From NCBI RefSeq assembly GCF_963676685.1, contig NC_092346.1, forward strand, positions 48,265,062 through 48,329,061: a stretch of 64,000 nt of DNA. Reading direction: 5' to 3'. The DNA comes from Mytilus edulis (Eukaryota > Mollusca > Bivalvia > Mytilida > Mytilidae). Every line of letters begins with the position of its first letter. Position 1 is the first letter of the stretch. The translations under genes and the position numbers were made by a program. Positions 1 through 12,981 of this stretch are shown one piece after another. The notes under the pieces were generated by a model, which saw nothing but the letters and a program-made list of their open reading frames with translations, was not told the origin of the DNA and made no database searches.

Positions 1-678
1 TTTGTCCAAATCTTAATGATGTCAAGGTGAATTCCGAGAATTGTCTGATAGGTAAAGTCTGAGAAACTCGAAAAAAGTAAATAAACAAGATGGAGGAAAA
101 TAAATCGTTCTATATATTTCTTTCGCCAAATTCTTTCGCAAATGACGAATTTTTATCGCCACAATTATTATTTTTTCGCAAATTGCGAAAATGGCGACCG
201 CCAGCGGAAACCCTGAGCACTGGCAATATATTCATATTTTACCACGGGTGTGTACTCAAAGCGTTTGAAGGACGTCATGTTAGAATACTGCATTAAATTT
301 TGCAAAGTGTATTTTGTTAATACTAATTAACAGCTCATGATGAATATTTGAGAAAGATTTTACTTCATGGGAGTCACTCTTTTTTGGAAACATTATGATA
401 ACATAATGAATAGAAAAAAATCCTTTATTAGTAATATGGATGAGCAGTGCCATGCCCTGTTTTGGACTTGTGAGTGACTAAGTGTCTTCTTATAAAGTCT
501 TTATGAAAGGTTATACTATACATATACATTTTAGCAGCAGTCAGAACTGGACATTATTTTTTGTGAAAAATAGATTGTTTTGAATACCAAAATTAAAAAA
601 AAAATATTGATAACCTTTCTACATTGGTCATGTTGGTTGTGTAAATGTTTGAAAATATTATATCATAACAAAATATAC
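1..678. other. VPS54 intronic sequence, no exon seen
   Basis: This stretch follows the GTATAT donor of the last visible VPS54 exon. The expected next segment (the region after SSKLLQEK in the family) was not found on the minus strand, so it is read as intron. No repeat or RNA gene was recognised. Confidence 0.5.
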
Positions 679-3600
679 CTTTTCTTGCAGTAACTTTGAG
701 GACTGGTGACCGGGTGAAGACTTTTTAGAATCTTCTATCATAGACCACGGAAATACAGAATTAAATGTATCTGTGTGTTCCAAATCAAAATTCTGTAACA
801 GGTAAAGCTGAAACAAGACATAATACATAAATAAATATACACAACTGCAATGTATATTGAAATGTGTAAAATGAAACATATCAATCATACAGTATATACA
901 AATTAATAATGTATTATCTGCATTTTCATACTAACAATTTTTGTTTTCAAGAGTTTTTGCCTAGTTTCTACAACTGAAAAATAAGAATTAATAGGAAGAA
1001 CACTAATTAATGGCCCCATTGCTGTCTACATACATTCCTCAATTTCAAGCAGGCACAGTTCCTTTGTTTTTAGTTCAAATAAAGCAACAATCATTATATG
1101 TCAAAACAACTCTTATTGGTTTTTTGTACTGAAAAAACAACATACCATTAATGGCACATTAGAAAGAACTGGTTCAAAGAACTTTGAAGGTACCAAAAAT
1201 AGGTACTTCAGATCTGACAAACAGTCAAAATGTATCCCTTTTTTAAATTTCATGCATTTTTTTTATTATTCAAAATCATAAGTCAAAAAGTGTTCTACAA
1301 TGACCACCAGCCATTAAGTTTTCATTTGATACCAAAAGTACCTAAATATTCTACATATTTTGAAAGTCACACCCAAGTGTAGGAACTATTTTGTGTTAAA
1401 AATGTACTACTTTCTGGTATATGGTAACCAGGCCCAAACTAATGGTGTTAAAATAAATGGTGTAATTTAATTTTGGAACTGCTAATAAATCCATTTAAAT
1501 GTGTTTTGTAAAATTTGTGACAAATAATTCAATAAATCTTGATTGCTGTTCATTCTTTTTAAGAACTATTACAATAATCATTCAATAAATCAATTTATCT
1601 TAAATTTAGAATTGAAATAATTAATTTTGCCAGAAAAAAAATGACAAGTAGTACATGTATAAGATAACATACAACCCTCAATAAAATAGTCAAATCAAGT
1701 GCATCCCATGTGATGTCAAGGCATATAACTCAATATGGATTTCATACAGATTATGATACATCATTCTCTTGAAAACCCTTCATTTATGCCTAATGCTGAA
1801 ATGGGAGTCTTAGGAGAATACTAAGTCTAATAAAAAAAAGAGTGTCATACCTTTGGAATTTCTTGCAATTCTGATCTACTCTTTTCTGAAAAAACAACAA
1901 CACATCTTCACATTTATAAAATATTTCATATAATAAAAAATAAAAAATTAAAAAAAAGTATTAATCCTGTCTAATGTCTGGTAAAAATAATCTTTAAGAT
2001 ATAAACAACCTTTATTTCAAATGGACCAAAAAAAACCAGTTGTTTTAGTTACTTAATATCTGTTTAATAAACTTTAAGACAAATATTTGCTTCTTAGTAT
2101 ATATGGAAATCTATTACCAGTACTTATATCTAAATTACAAAATTGACAATTATTCTTTGATATGATAGTCTGTACAGTCTATATTTATAAATTTTGGCAA
2201 TTAGATTTCTAATGCTGTTCTGTTCATGTAAATCACCCTACATAAAACAAAAAAAATTATTTTAATGCATGTTTGAATTATCTTAGTTGTTTATAAAAAT
2301 GCACAATAGACAGAAAAAAAGATTTTTTTTTTGTAACAAAATTATCGTATTATTATTTCTCACAGTCCATAAGTAACCTCACCTAACTGATGTAGGTATG
2401 TCTCACCACTAACTGAATCAGAATTACTTGTACTTCTGATGTACTTCTTGTATCGCTAAAATGTAACAGCAGAATTACAATAGTTATAATACATAAAACA
2501 ATTGTAAATGTCTATGAACTCAAATTCAACAATATGACTGACTATTGATGAGAACTTCTCTTTTAAGTTATATAAAAGTATTTCTTATAAACCTAATAAA
2601 ATTTCCACATCAGGTGGAAATATATCAGTAAGCTGTTAGCATGGTGAATTTTTTTTAATATAGTACCATATGGATAGGGACAAGATATATAAGAACATTT
2701 TATCATGTTTAATTTTTTTCCGGAGTCTGTTGGTTGGGTCTCATTAAGGTATACCCCACAAAGCTTTTTATACAATTTCTAATTTACATGTCATCTTATG
2801 AAACTACAATTTCAAGTTTCTGAGTGTCATTGTTTTCAAAATACATATAATTATTATTAGTCTTGAAGTACATTTAGTTCTTATCATACATCATATTTAC
2901 TTTTGAAATCCTATTTTTATATTTCTCAAAATATTTTCTGCTGATATCTGGTATATAAGTTGATTTTGGAATATGTGAATGCTCATAAAAATCTTGTCCC
3001 CAGGTTTTAGTGAAGAAGTCAGTCTCTCTCTTTGTTCTATTGGGATCATTTAATGCTGCTGGTAGGTTAACTGTAGCATTGTATACTGTCCATCTTAACT
3101 GATCCTGTACAACTGATGGAGCATTGTCTGTCGCTGAAGGTGGTGGTGAAGCTTCATTATATTCAAGACTTCTGTTCCTACCATGTGCTAGAATTTAAAA
3201 AGGAAAACAAAATGTAGTGCAGATGTACATGTACATGAACTAATATTTCTAAATTGTTGAATACTGTAATTATTGTATAAAGTGAATTCTAATTCATAAA
3301 AACAAAACGTGTGACTTATTGATGGTGTTGTATTGATACAAACATGAAAAAGGCGAACATGGTTGAAAACAGTCTTAAGCTTGTTATTGATCAACAATTT
3401 TTTTAATAAAATACAAAGAAATATGAATTTCATTCTTTTTTTATATAAGGGCAAAAAATAAATTGATAATTTTTTTATTATATTGATAGATGAAGAAATT
3501 AAGCATTTATTGTAAGGAAAAAAGTGATTGTGTAGTTTTTATTAAATATTAAGAATATCTTTAAGATGATGTATGCATCTGTTTTCATCAAATCCCGTGA

Positions 3601-4471
3601 TTTACAATATTTGGCCAACGTTCATTAAAAAAATTACGTCATCAGATAAAATTTGTTCTACTTAAGTCAAATTTATATTAGATTGAGATAAGTTTTGCTC
3701 TCATCCTTGGCAGTGTGCTTGGTTCAAATTCAGCTATATTTCGTAGCAGAAAATTTTTCCTTTATTTAAAATAAGCTATTTTTGGAAGGCATGCACGAAA
3801 TCACCGGACATTGAAGGAACTCTCAGAACAGGGGTTTCTCTTATTTTGAACACACGTTGCACAAAATCTTGGGGGTGAAACCAAACAAACAGATAGTTTT
3901 ATGAAATAAAAGTATGTTATGAATGTTTTCACACAATATTATCCATTTATTTGTTTTATCAGTTGAATGAAGTGAAGTCATAAGTCTTAGGTGCGCAGAT
4001 ACACCGGACTGCACCGTACCAGTATTGTGGACAATACTGGTATACCAGTATTGTGGACAATACTGGTATACCAGTATTGCGATCACCAATTACAGGAGAT
4101 CCTTGTTCCCAACCTGTTCATTGGTATTGTAGAGCACAGCCTTTATTTGTAATTTTCCAATGTTATTTATCTTTTTTTGTGTGTTGGTTATGTTATAAAA
4201 GTAAACGGGAAAACCTACCATGCAAGTGCTTTCCTGCATGGTCTCTTGTTATATGATTTTCGTAGTCCATATCACTGACACCCTCTAGAGGTAGTGATGG
4301 ACATATATTATTTGCTCCATATCTACAAACATATGATCCTCCTTCTTTTGTACAATGGCTTTGACGTAAATGACGACAAAAGTCTTTGGAAGATTTAAAG
4401 TCTACCAAACACAACCCGCATCGTCTCCAAGGTGAAATGTGTGCACCTTGTACATTATTTACAGTGGTCAT
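679..4471 (-). CDS. VPS54: VPS54, GARP/EARP-type tethering subunit, 5' part (five exons, 3' end outside window)
   Basis: VPS54 is the Golgi-associated retrograde protein (GARP) subunit that helps tether endosome-derived vesicles at the trans-Golgi network. Exons in transcript order: 4471-4219, 3187-2901, 2455-2383, 1885-1851, 807-679. All junctions are GT/AG and the frame is continuous: exon 1 ends in phase 1, exon 2 opens with two bases, exon 3 ends in phase 1, and the 35-base exon 4 restores phase 0. Translations resemble the vertebrate protein as I recall it: RWTVYNATVNLPAALNDP and TDFFTKTWGQDF in exon 2, KSRSELQEIPK in exon 4, and TFNSVFPWS and SSKLLQEK in exon 5. The mussel LYLLQNF aligns without a gap to vertebrate IFMKPDF, which fixes the exon 5 acceptor at 808-809. 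Later exons lie left of base 1. The identification is by remembered similarity, and confidence is high because several blocks occur in the right order. Confidence 0.93.
4019..4079. repeat. Self-complementary 26-bp tandem repeat
   Basis: About 2.3 copies of a unit containing CCAGTATTGTGGACAATACTGG, written here as CCAGTATTG / TGGA / CAATACTGG. Each unit is itself an inverted repeat, so the array can fold in several registers. It lies about 150 bp below the VPS54 first-exon donor, inside its first intron. Confidence 0.8.
4219..4471 (-). CDS. VPS54: VPS54 exon 1, N-terminal zinc-finger-like segment
   Basis: This exon encodes 84 codons and ends with the first base of the next codon at a GTAGGT donor. 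It holds a C2H2-like finger, CGLC-x12-H-x4-H, and a second Cys/His cluster with C-x7-C and a later H-x4-H. The Met at 4471 is chosen because the sequence becomes protein-like from there. The frame stays open up to another ATG at 4684, but that extension is a hydrophobic, low-quality stretch. The zinc-binding segment precedes the canonical VPS54 start that I know from vertebrates. Whether it is always included in the transcript cannot be judged from the sequence. Confidence 0.75.
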
Positions 4472-4752
4472 TGCAGTCAATGTTACTTCATTTTCAATTA
4501 ATGAAGTACAGTCTACATTATTTATAGGTTTATGTCCTAAAATGTGGATTAAATTGACATCGATTTGTTTTTCGGTTTCAGATTTTTGTTGTTGGACGTA
4601 CTTCCGGTGAAATAAATTTAGAACCAATGACGGTAAAATATGTCTTAAACCCAAAAGAATAATTAAAAATATAGACAGCCACAACGGATCAATACCATAT
4701 CTTTGCTATTGACAGTGGCTTTGGATGACGCCTGAATGTTTGACTTTGAGAT

Positions 4753-5715
4753 GTAGTCCAGTCAAACTAAGATTTAACCTCAAACTAATTGCAACAGAAA
4801 ATGTTTTAGTTCTAATCTATAGCAGTATGCCCTTTATACATGTATCCACAGAAAAAAGTCCCCGGCATACAATCTAACTTGAGGAAAACACAAAATCATC
4901 ATTTTTTTTATTTCCTATGGAAATTAACATTGGAAAGGGAGATAACTCCTGCAAAATGAGTCTTTTTTGGTCAGTTTTGGGTTGTTTTTCTTGAAATTTA
5001 TGTAAAGTATGATACTTTGAGGGGCCGGTTATAAGTTTGTATTTGACTAAATTATATAATCTTTTGCTCATGAAATGTATAAAACCGAAGTGTTATGGGT
5101 AGTTTTATTTTTTTCGTGCATTTTTCATCAAAGATATTGCAAATTTGAAGCTTTGTAACCATTTTGAAAAAAATAATGTGGAAATTTGGTATTGTTTATA
5201 TCTGTATATTATATTTTTTCAGCAGCTTACTTATCTAAAGAAACTTTAAACCACAAAAAGAAGAATACATGCTTAATTATTTTTTTATTAAATTTGAGAT
5301 TCTTTACCTTGACATGTTGAAAAATTCAATAAATGGTCATCTAATGAATTACGAAATCTAGATTATAGCTTGATAAAATATATGAAAACACGTTTAGAGT
5401 TGTTTGTTATACTCTAAAGACCGCTAAAAAATCAAGAATCAATACATTCTGATGAATAGAAGCAGTAAAGTTATAATTTTGTATCACTTTTTATTGATAT
5501 TTCTGCCTTTTTTGCAAGAGTTATCCCCCTTTGCAATGCAAATCTCCATAGGAATTTTAAATGGTGATTTTTTAAGTCTACCTCAAGTTAAATTTTATGG
5601 GACTTTTTTCTGTGTGTATTTGGGATATAATGCTAAAGATTGAAACTTAAAAATCTTCTGTTGCAATTACTTTCGGGTTAGGGTCAAATTTATGTTAGAT
5701 TGAAGGCTGGACTAA
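4753..5715. repeat. Large imperfect inverted repeat upstream of VPS54
   Basis: The left part (about 4753-4965) and the right part (about 5480-5715) are reverse complements with moderate divergence. Shared blocks include TAGTCCAG near the ends, then AATTGCAACAGAA, ACAGAAAAAAGTCCC, TTAACTTGAGG, TCCTATGGA and GGGATAACTC. The centre lies near 5234. It looks like an old foldback transposon or a head-to-head pair of one repeat. It sits just beyond the VPS54 5' end, so it may overlap the promoter region. Confidence 0.7.
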
Positions 5716-8270
5716 TAATCATATGAAAATTCACGGAGATTCACAAGGAATGTATATCAACTTTAATAATTAAACTCACTATTTCCAGGGCTTTTATTTC
5801 CTATCAAGATTTCATTGATATAAGATTGTGCTGCTCACAAGGAACTGCAGTGGCTATTAAACAAACAAAGTGGTGAAGTTGAAGTTTTACGGACGCTTTC
5901 ATGAAAAGGTTGACCGTTTCGGAATATCTGTTTCACTTTAACTTCAATTCCGCCCATTTCACAAAATGTCCCATGATCTATCTACTGATTAGACATATCA
6001 ACGGGTTAGTACCTATACACGGGCAACACGACGGGTGCCACATATTGAGCAGGATTTGTATACCCCTTCCGGAGCACATGAGATTAATCCCAGTTTTTTG
6101 GTGCACCATTGTTTTTCTGTTTGTCCATTATTTTTAGTTGTCAGTATATGATTTTCGTCTTTTCAGTTTAACGGTCTCTTTGGTATCTGTTGCCTCTCTT
6201 TTCAATTATAATACATATTGCATGAAAACCTGCTGTGTTCTTAAAAACTGTTTTCCAATACTGTGGTTTTAACGTTGGATTTCTGTTTCATTGAAGTAGA
6301 CGCATACATCTCTTTATTTTCATATTCTTGCAGTTCAACTACGCCAAGGTCGAGCATGTCGTTCCAGGGTGTTATGTCTTGAATTTTAAAATTTTGGTTT
6401 GCGAGAGCATGAAGCACCGTTATGCTTCAGTTGTTTATTCAAATAAAAGAAATAAGAACAAAAAGTGTGCAGTTTTCGAATTAGATTGTTCGTCTATGCA
6501 TGCATATAGTTAAAACGTTCATGAAATCCTTAAGTAAAGATAATAGCAATATCTAGAAAAATGTAGTGAAATCGTCGTTAAGGTGTTATTGCCGCGAAAG
6601 TCCGTCTGTTTTAAACTTAATAGTAGGTCATGACAAATTAGAAAACATCACCTAGTAGAGGATGTTGGAAGATTTTAAGTATATCTAGAATGGTGCCCGT
6701 TTAAAAACTTAGATAATTTTTATACTGTTCAAAATCCTTGGCATATTAACTCCCTTGATTTATTGTATCTACTTGAATTTTTTTTTAGTCAAATGCAGAA
6801 TAATTTCATAGTTATCTCCCATTGAACATGAAATGTTGATGTAAGGAAAGTTTGAAAAACAGCGTAAGCTATAAGGTGTATATGGATAGAAAACGCATTG
6901 AAGAGGGGTCTTTGATGGTAGAACTTTATTTAATCGGACTCAGCGTATCTACAATACTAAAATAACGAGGTCCAATTTGTCAGCCGTGATGTGGTAAAAA
7001 CGGCAAATAAAAGAATTCATTTTTATATATATCCAATATAGGACAATGGTGTTGATTAAAAATTACACCACTCCAGACTTTTCTTTTTTTGCCAATAATT
7101 AACAAGTTCCGGGTCGAATCCGATACCGATACTAATAGTATATTCACCTGTTACCTATTACCTTATCTGTACGTCCCGCATCTAACAGGCGCACCACCAA
7201 CGGTGTATTTCAGATTTTGCTATATAAACGGGTCGTAATCACAGGGTTGACACTACTGATTTCATTCATTGTCAAATTGTTTCTATTGTAGTATTTTAAT
7301 CAGTAAGACTTTCTAAGATGACAGGTACAGTTTTCAATTTGTTAGCAGGCATGACTTAAAACAAGGAATCAAAGAATTCAACTTTATTAATAACTAATAT
7401 AGGACAATGCTGTTAATTAAAAAAATACTCCATCCCAGGACCTTTTGTTTTCAAATAATTAATATTACCAATAATTGATAAGTTCAAGGTCGACGGGTTC
7501 AAACAGAAAGATTTAGAAAGCAGAGAAAACTGCGCGTCTTACAATCGGCATGACTTTATCAGATGACAATCCCAATACTAAAATAAGGCTTAAACATAGT
7601 TATATTCTTTAATTCAGTCACGGACCCGCGATTTCACGGGTGTGCTCTAGTAACCATTATGATTGTCATTCCATTAGAGAATTTGTCGAATCTATGAACA
7701 CTTTTGAGTGTTTTTCTAGAATTTCAATGTTTGTTCATGTCTTTGAGATAATTTGTACAAATTTCAAACTATAACTCTATCCTTTAAACCTGTGTGTCCA
7801 GGTTTCAAACAAATTTTTACGATTTCCTATGTTCTGATTATCCCCCCCCCCCCAACAGTTATGATCATACTTACATTAAATATTTCATGAGGATTCCATA
7901 TCATTGACAAATAACAATCACATTTTGTTTAGTTTCACAATACCGGGCAAACATCATTGATCGAACCTGAGTTCCATTATATTGTTACAACAATGCTGAA
8001 AAAATTAAAACAAAACAATCGAAAAGTTAAATTTGGTCGTTAATTTCATGGTTTTGGCAGTTATATTTTTCAATCTAAAAGGGTTGTATATAAGCTTCAA
8101 CGTTATGTACACTTGCTTTAAGTTTTGTACGATTCAATTATAAATCGCTTCCAATTTTCATACAAGAAATGATTTGGTTGTACTGATAATTTTGTCGTCT
8201 TTTTTTCTTTTTTTCACAATTGCATTGTCAGTTTATTTTCGATAGGTTAGTATGACTAGGATATCGCTAT
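5716..8270. other. Intergenic, repeat-derived, no gene seen
   Basis: No conserved exon was recognised. The segment near 5975-6210 matches a repeat I recall from many mytilid sequences (around ACGGGTGCCACAT and CCTTCCGGAGCAC, ending in a GTCTCTTTGGTATCTGTTGC type tail). Two diverged direct copies of another unit lie at 7009-7118 and 7370-7496, sharing AAGAATTCA, AATATAGGACAATG and CCAATAATT. Short open frames in the stretch look like chance. Confidence 0.55.
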
Positions 8271-8472
8271 ATTTAATGAATGGCTTTTATTTTTTTTGAA
8301 TTTATTGAACCATAAAATTAATTTTTGACTCTTCACATTTAATAATCCGCTTCGCGGATTATGTTAAATGTGAAGAGTCAAACATTAACGAAGCGGATTA
8401 TTAAATGTGAAGAGTCAAAAATTAATTTTATGGGTTAATAAATTCAAAATAAATTATTGCCATTCATTATAA
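8271..8472. repeat. Hairpin element (about 200 bp)
   Basis: The left arm (AATGAATGGC, then GAATTTATTGAACCATAAAA, TTTTTGACTCTTCACATTTA, ATAATCCGCTTCG) is matched in reverse complement by the right arm, which ends near 8472. The core 8298-8445 is nearly perfect. The centre also holds an extra partial copy of the arm (GTTAAATGTGAAGAGTCAAA). It is a MITE-like foldback unit with no coding capacity. Confidence 0.85.
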
Positions 8473-9817
8473 ATAAATTTCTATCAAAAATAAGACTCAA
8501 AGAACTTTTTATATTATTCATATTAACAATAACAACGTACACACATGTTGGCGTATAAATATACAACGTCAGAGTGGGTGTGTCGCCATAAAAATTGACA
8601 ACATTGAAAATAAAAGTAATACTTTTAACCAATCAAAGGACAGTAAATATACTATATGTATTTATTACTGTTAAAACGTTAATGTTTGATATATGAAACT
8701 GTTTTAATGATAATGTTATCACGGAAAGTGTTAGAAATATAGTTTTGACGTTAGAAAAGAAGTAGGACCATTCGCTTAAATTATTTCACTAAAAAAAAAA
8801 CAACAATAAAATAATGTCAACAGTTTTGAAATAAAAGTGTATATTGTTCGAATCCCAAATGCTTGCAAAATGGATCAATTATTTGATTCGCCAAGCAAAG
8901 TTGTGCTTGAACAACTCTGTAGATTTATCAAAATTAGAATTGTAAAAGTCAGTCAACCAAGCTAATTTTCTTGTTTTTGAACATGTTCATTATTCACACA
9001 TTCACATGATGTTTGTATCATATTATGTATGTTTTCATGTAGCTATGTTATAGTTTATCAGAATAAATATTTCGTTCATGTTCACTCATTGATACGCGAT
9101 ATTCTAAGAATATTTTACATATTTCAATAAATTCAAAATGTAATCCAAACGTGTTTAATGTTGCCTGAATTTACACGTTTTTCTGCATAGAAAATATGCC
9201 AGAATTAAGATTATGCTTCCTAGCTAGCCAATAATTTGAATGCAATATATCTGATTAGGACAAGCTTGAAATATTGTTAATTTGTGAAAAGCGTATTTTC
9301 CATTTCAAATTATTTACGTCACTTAATTTTTTTTATTTACAAAACACAGATCTTAATATAAAATTTCATAACAAGACAATACAATGCACACATTCTTTTG
9401 TGAACTTAACATTCCGGAAATGTTAACAGAAAATCCAGTCGTCCAGAAATATGATCAAGATAGATTTTCATTGTGGGTGCATGCTTACTATTAAATGCTA
9501 AACTGTAACCCTGTCGTGTTAGTTTGTTAGTTTGTAATATTTTAATGCGTTTCCCTCAGTTTTAGTTTGTTACCCCGATTTTGTTTTTTGTCCATGGATT
9601 TATGAGTTTTGAACAGCGGTATACTACTGTTGCCATTATTTAGCGGGCTCTGCATTATTGATATCTACGAATCATGTTTATTCCTATTCATATCATTTAC
9701 CAAGATTTGCATTTATCCTATCTACAAACGTATAAATAATATTTTACTTCAAACAAGATGTAAACATTTCCATATATATGTAAAAAAGAAGATTAAGACA
9801 CTATTGTATTATATGCT
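8473..9817. other. Intergenic DNA left of the duplicated block
   Basis: AT-rich sequence with no recognisable exon. Around 9490-9640 is a mytilid-like dispersed repeat tail (GTTTTGAACAGCGGTATACT). The homology shared with the region of copy 2 starts immediately to the right, at about 9818. Confidence 0.5.
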
Positions 9818-12640
9818 AACGGTTTGATTAACTTTGTTAAATGAAGCTTTTTTGACAACATATGAATTAATATGCATGTAAGGTTAAAAAAAAGTGAGCC
9901 ACACGTGTAAAGTCTACGTTTTTGAAATTTGCATCTTTGCCAACTATAAGTCTACACCTAGATCTTGGACTTCAAAAGTTACAATGGATGTTAACGAAGC
10001 AAGCAACCATTCAATCAGAATTTAATTCCTGCCTGTAATTTTATGATTCAGTCACGAGTCAATATGTTCTCCAAATCCTCAGTTTTTCTATAAGGAAAAG
10101 ATTATGACGGACTTTTTTTTACATGAAAGCTACCATGTTTCAATAATGAATTGAAAGTGATAAATACAACGAATACATAATTATTTCTACACATTTTAAA
10201 GTTGGGGAACATAAAATTGATAATGAAAATGGGTAATGCTTTATTTGAAAATGCCGGTACCAAGTCCGATATATGACAGTTGTTGTTCATTCGTTTGATG
10301 TGTTTTATCCTTTGATTTTGCCATTTGATTAGGGACTTTCCGTTTTGAATATTCCTCGGAGTTCAGTATTTTTGTGATTTTACTTTTTGCTGATATTAAC
10401 TGCTTGACATGTGTTTGTTGGCACATTCACAATTACAAGGTATTAAAATTAATTTGTTTCATTCTATTCGCGTTTGCAAGTGTTATTCTCATAAATGGTG
10501 TCATCAACGGTAGCAGAAAAATACCCAAGGTATCTACTTCTTCCAATGCGTCATATAGTGCCAATGTTAAAACATAATCATTCAATTAATGTTAAGGTTG
10601 ACGTACATAGATGACTATTGTTCTAAACATAGTTGCTATAACACAAGTGGTCTTATATAACACAAATAATAGACATGCGATTTACAATATTCATCAAACA
10701 AGGAAAGGATATTGATTAATTGATTGTATTTGATTACTGTCCAGTATCAAATAGTTGATACATATCAAGGACGACAATAGAGTCGAAGGCAACATGTAAA
10801 CTAAAAGATTAAACACGAATTCTTAAATTCTCTAAGGTAATGGCAAGCTTAGAGAATAAATGTAAACACACTATTAGAGCGAATTCACCCCATCTAAAAA
10901 TACAGTCTTACTGCGCATACAACAAATAGATCGATAAGACATACACAACTGAATTAATGAGAACAAAGTTAACATGTTTACTTATTCGAGAATAAAAAAT
11001 GACACAGCCCACTTATTATAAAAAAAGGCGTTTTCTTTTAAAAAAGCAAAACTTGTTTTTGTATAATGTTTGGTGAATGTTTTGATTTTCTTCCAGTTGG
11101 TTAACCCTCTCACACTCTTTCCCCACTGGTAGATCCTGACATATCAACGTATAATTTCAGTATGTATGCTCAGCTGTTCTTGAATATGAGCTATCAGGTA
11201 TCATCGAGGCAAATGGTTTAAAAGGATGAGTGCACACTTTTTGATAAACAAATGGTGTGCTGCAACGAAAACTCAACAAATCTGTCAGAGACAACTGCAT
11301 TTTCCCCCCTTTAAAGCCAATTTACTTTTATTATAAGCTTAACTATATAATTATTTTTTTCTGATTGCTTTACAGTAGTATCATCATGAACTTGATAATG
11401 AATATTCAACTTTAATCAGCTCCAATCGAATGGCTGATACATTAATATATAAAATCAAAGAGCCCGATTTGATTCTGTTGATTTATTTTATTTCAAGAGT
11501 AACATGGTATATTGTTAATAGTGAACATGAAACATATATTTCAGCTATCTTTTCGTCATCTCTTTTTTTCTCTACCAGTTTTTTTGATAAATTTATTCAT
11601 ACTATGGTTTCGCAAAAAAAAAAATATATATATATAAAAAAAAATAAAAATTCAAAATTAATGAAGTTATAATTGTATGAGAAAAAATGAAAATCACCAA
11701 AAAACCCAACTCCGAGGAATATCCAAAATGGAAAGTCCCCTATAAAATGTCAAAATAAAAAGCTCAAACACACTAAGCGAATGGATAACAACCTGCATGA
11801 TTTTATAGCTAGCTTAACCTCTCACTTTTCTGACAATCAAATAAAATTTCATTAAACTGACTGCGATGTGTGAAATAAACAAACAGGCATATAGATAAAA
11901 CGTCAAAATAGGGAAACAACAGTCAACATTGTGGTATAATCTGAATTACTAAAACGCAAACAAAGAAACTCAAAAAGGCATATAAACAAAGAACACATGC
12001 AAAACTGAAAGTCAATAATACAAAAATTTAACATAGCACAATAACACAATTACGGGATATACAAGTACCGAGCCACGAGAAGGGGAGAAACAAGTAGAAA
12101 AATATTGCTTCAGTATTCGCAATAAGTGTTGAGAACTGTTAGCATACACGAATAAAAGTGATTTTTTTTATCTTGTTGATGTAAAACTTCATGCTAAATG
12201 CATATAGTAGAGGTATGCATATATCAGGCATATAGTAGAGATAGCCTGATAACATTAGAAAGACAGGTTGATATATAAAACAAAACAAATCAGCTGAAAA
12301 AAGTAACCAAATCTATCCCACAAAAAAGACCACAAAACAAATATAAACAGCTGAATAGTTAAAATGATATATCATTTGAAAGAGCGATGAATCATACCAA
12401 AAGGACATTCAAACTCGCTGGATGAAAATCGACTGATAACGCCATGGCGTAAAAAGTAAAATGACTAACAGACAAACAGTAGTACATAAAACACAACAAA
12501 GAAAGCTCAAGACTGAGCAACAAAAACCTAAACAACAACTGCGGGTGATCTTCAAGTGTTTTAAGTATTATAAATTAATTGTAGTATTATTGTTATATAA
12601 CACCATAATAGATGCCTTACACAATGAAGAATGAAATACT
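9818..12640. repeat. Upstream flank of gene copy 1, paralogous to 41002-49010
   Basis: From AACGGTTTGATTAACTTTGT at 9818 the sequence matches 41002 onward (AAATGAAGCTTTTTTGACAA, then further blocks). The match is interrupted by different insertions in each copy. A dispersed repeat lies at 10250-10395 (minus) and again at 11700-12060 (plus), with the blocks GAATATTCCTCGGAGTTCAG and CAGTCAACATTGTG. No gene was found. The 42 bp surrounding 10870-10910 correspond to the uninterrupted version of the site where copy 2 carries a 5.9 kb element. Confidence 0.7.
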
Positions 12641-12935
12641 AGATGAAATCCTTGGTCGAATGTAAACTGTATTGTTAATTTCCGCAAGGGTTTCATGTTC
12701 TATAATTTTAACAGGAAATATCAAAACAGGAAATATCAAACATACTAATGAAGTGAGAAAAAGTATGTTTAATTCCTTCACATCTAAGTATTTACTGTAG
12801 ATTACATACCGTTGTTGTGTAAGAAAAGACAACAAAACTGTTTTACAGTAACAATACATACTTTATGGTAACATATGGTTAATTCCATATACTATATAAA
12901 CCGAGCCATATAATCCAAACATCATATCCTCCAAC
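12641..12935 (+). promoter_or_regulatory. Promoter of gene copy 1, conserved in copy 2
   Basis: About 295 bp directly upstream of the ATG align well with 49008-49299, including AAAGTATGTTTAATTCCTT-type and AGTATTTACTNTAGATTACAT blocks. The TATA box TATATAAA at 12893-12900 lies 43 bp before the ATG, as in copy 2. The 5' UTR is predicted to be very short, about 10-15 bases. Specific factor sites were not identified. Confidence 0.7.
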
Positions 12936-12981
12936 ATGGCTCGAGGGATATGCATACTCCTCTTGGTGGTAGTAGCGGCAG
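12936..12981 (+). CDS. Copy 1 exon 1, signal peptide
   Basis: This exon encodes MARGICILLLVVVAA plus the first base of a Val codon. The hydrophobic core ICILLLVVVAA is a classical secretory signal, and cleavage probably falls near the Ala-Ala/Val-Ser junction. The donor is GCAG|GTAAAT. The ATG is the first after the TATA box. Confidence 0.9.

Noticed and set aside
4472-4684. Longer VPS54 N-terminus from an upstream ATG with a hydrophobic segment
   Set aside because: A membrane-like leader does not suit a cytosolic tethering subunit; the open frame is probably 5' UTR.
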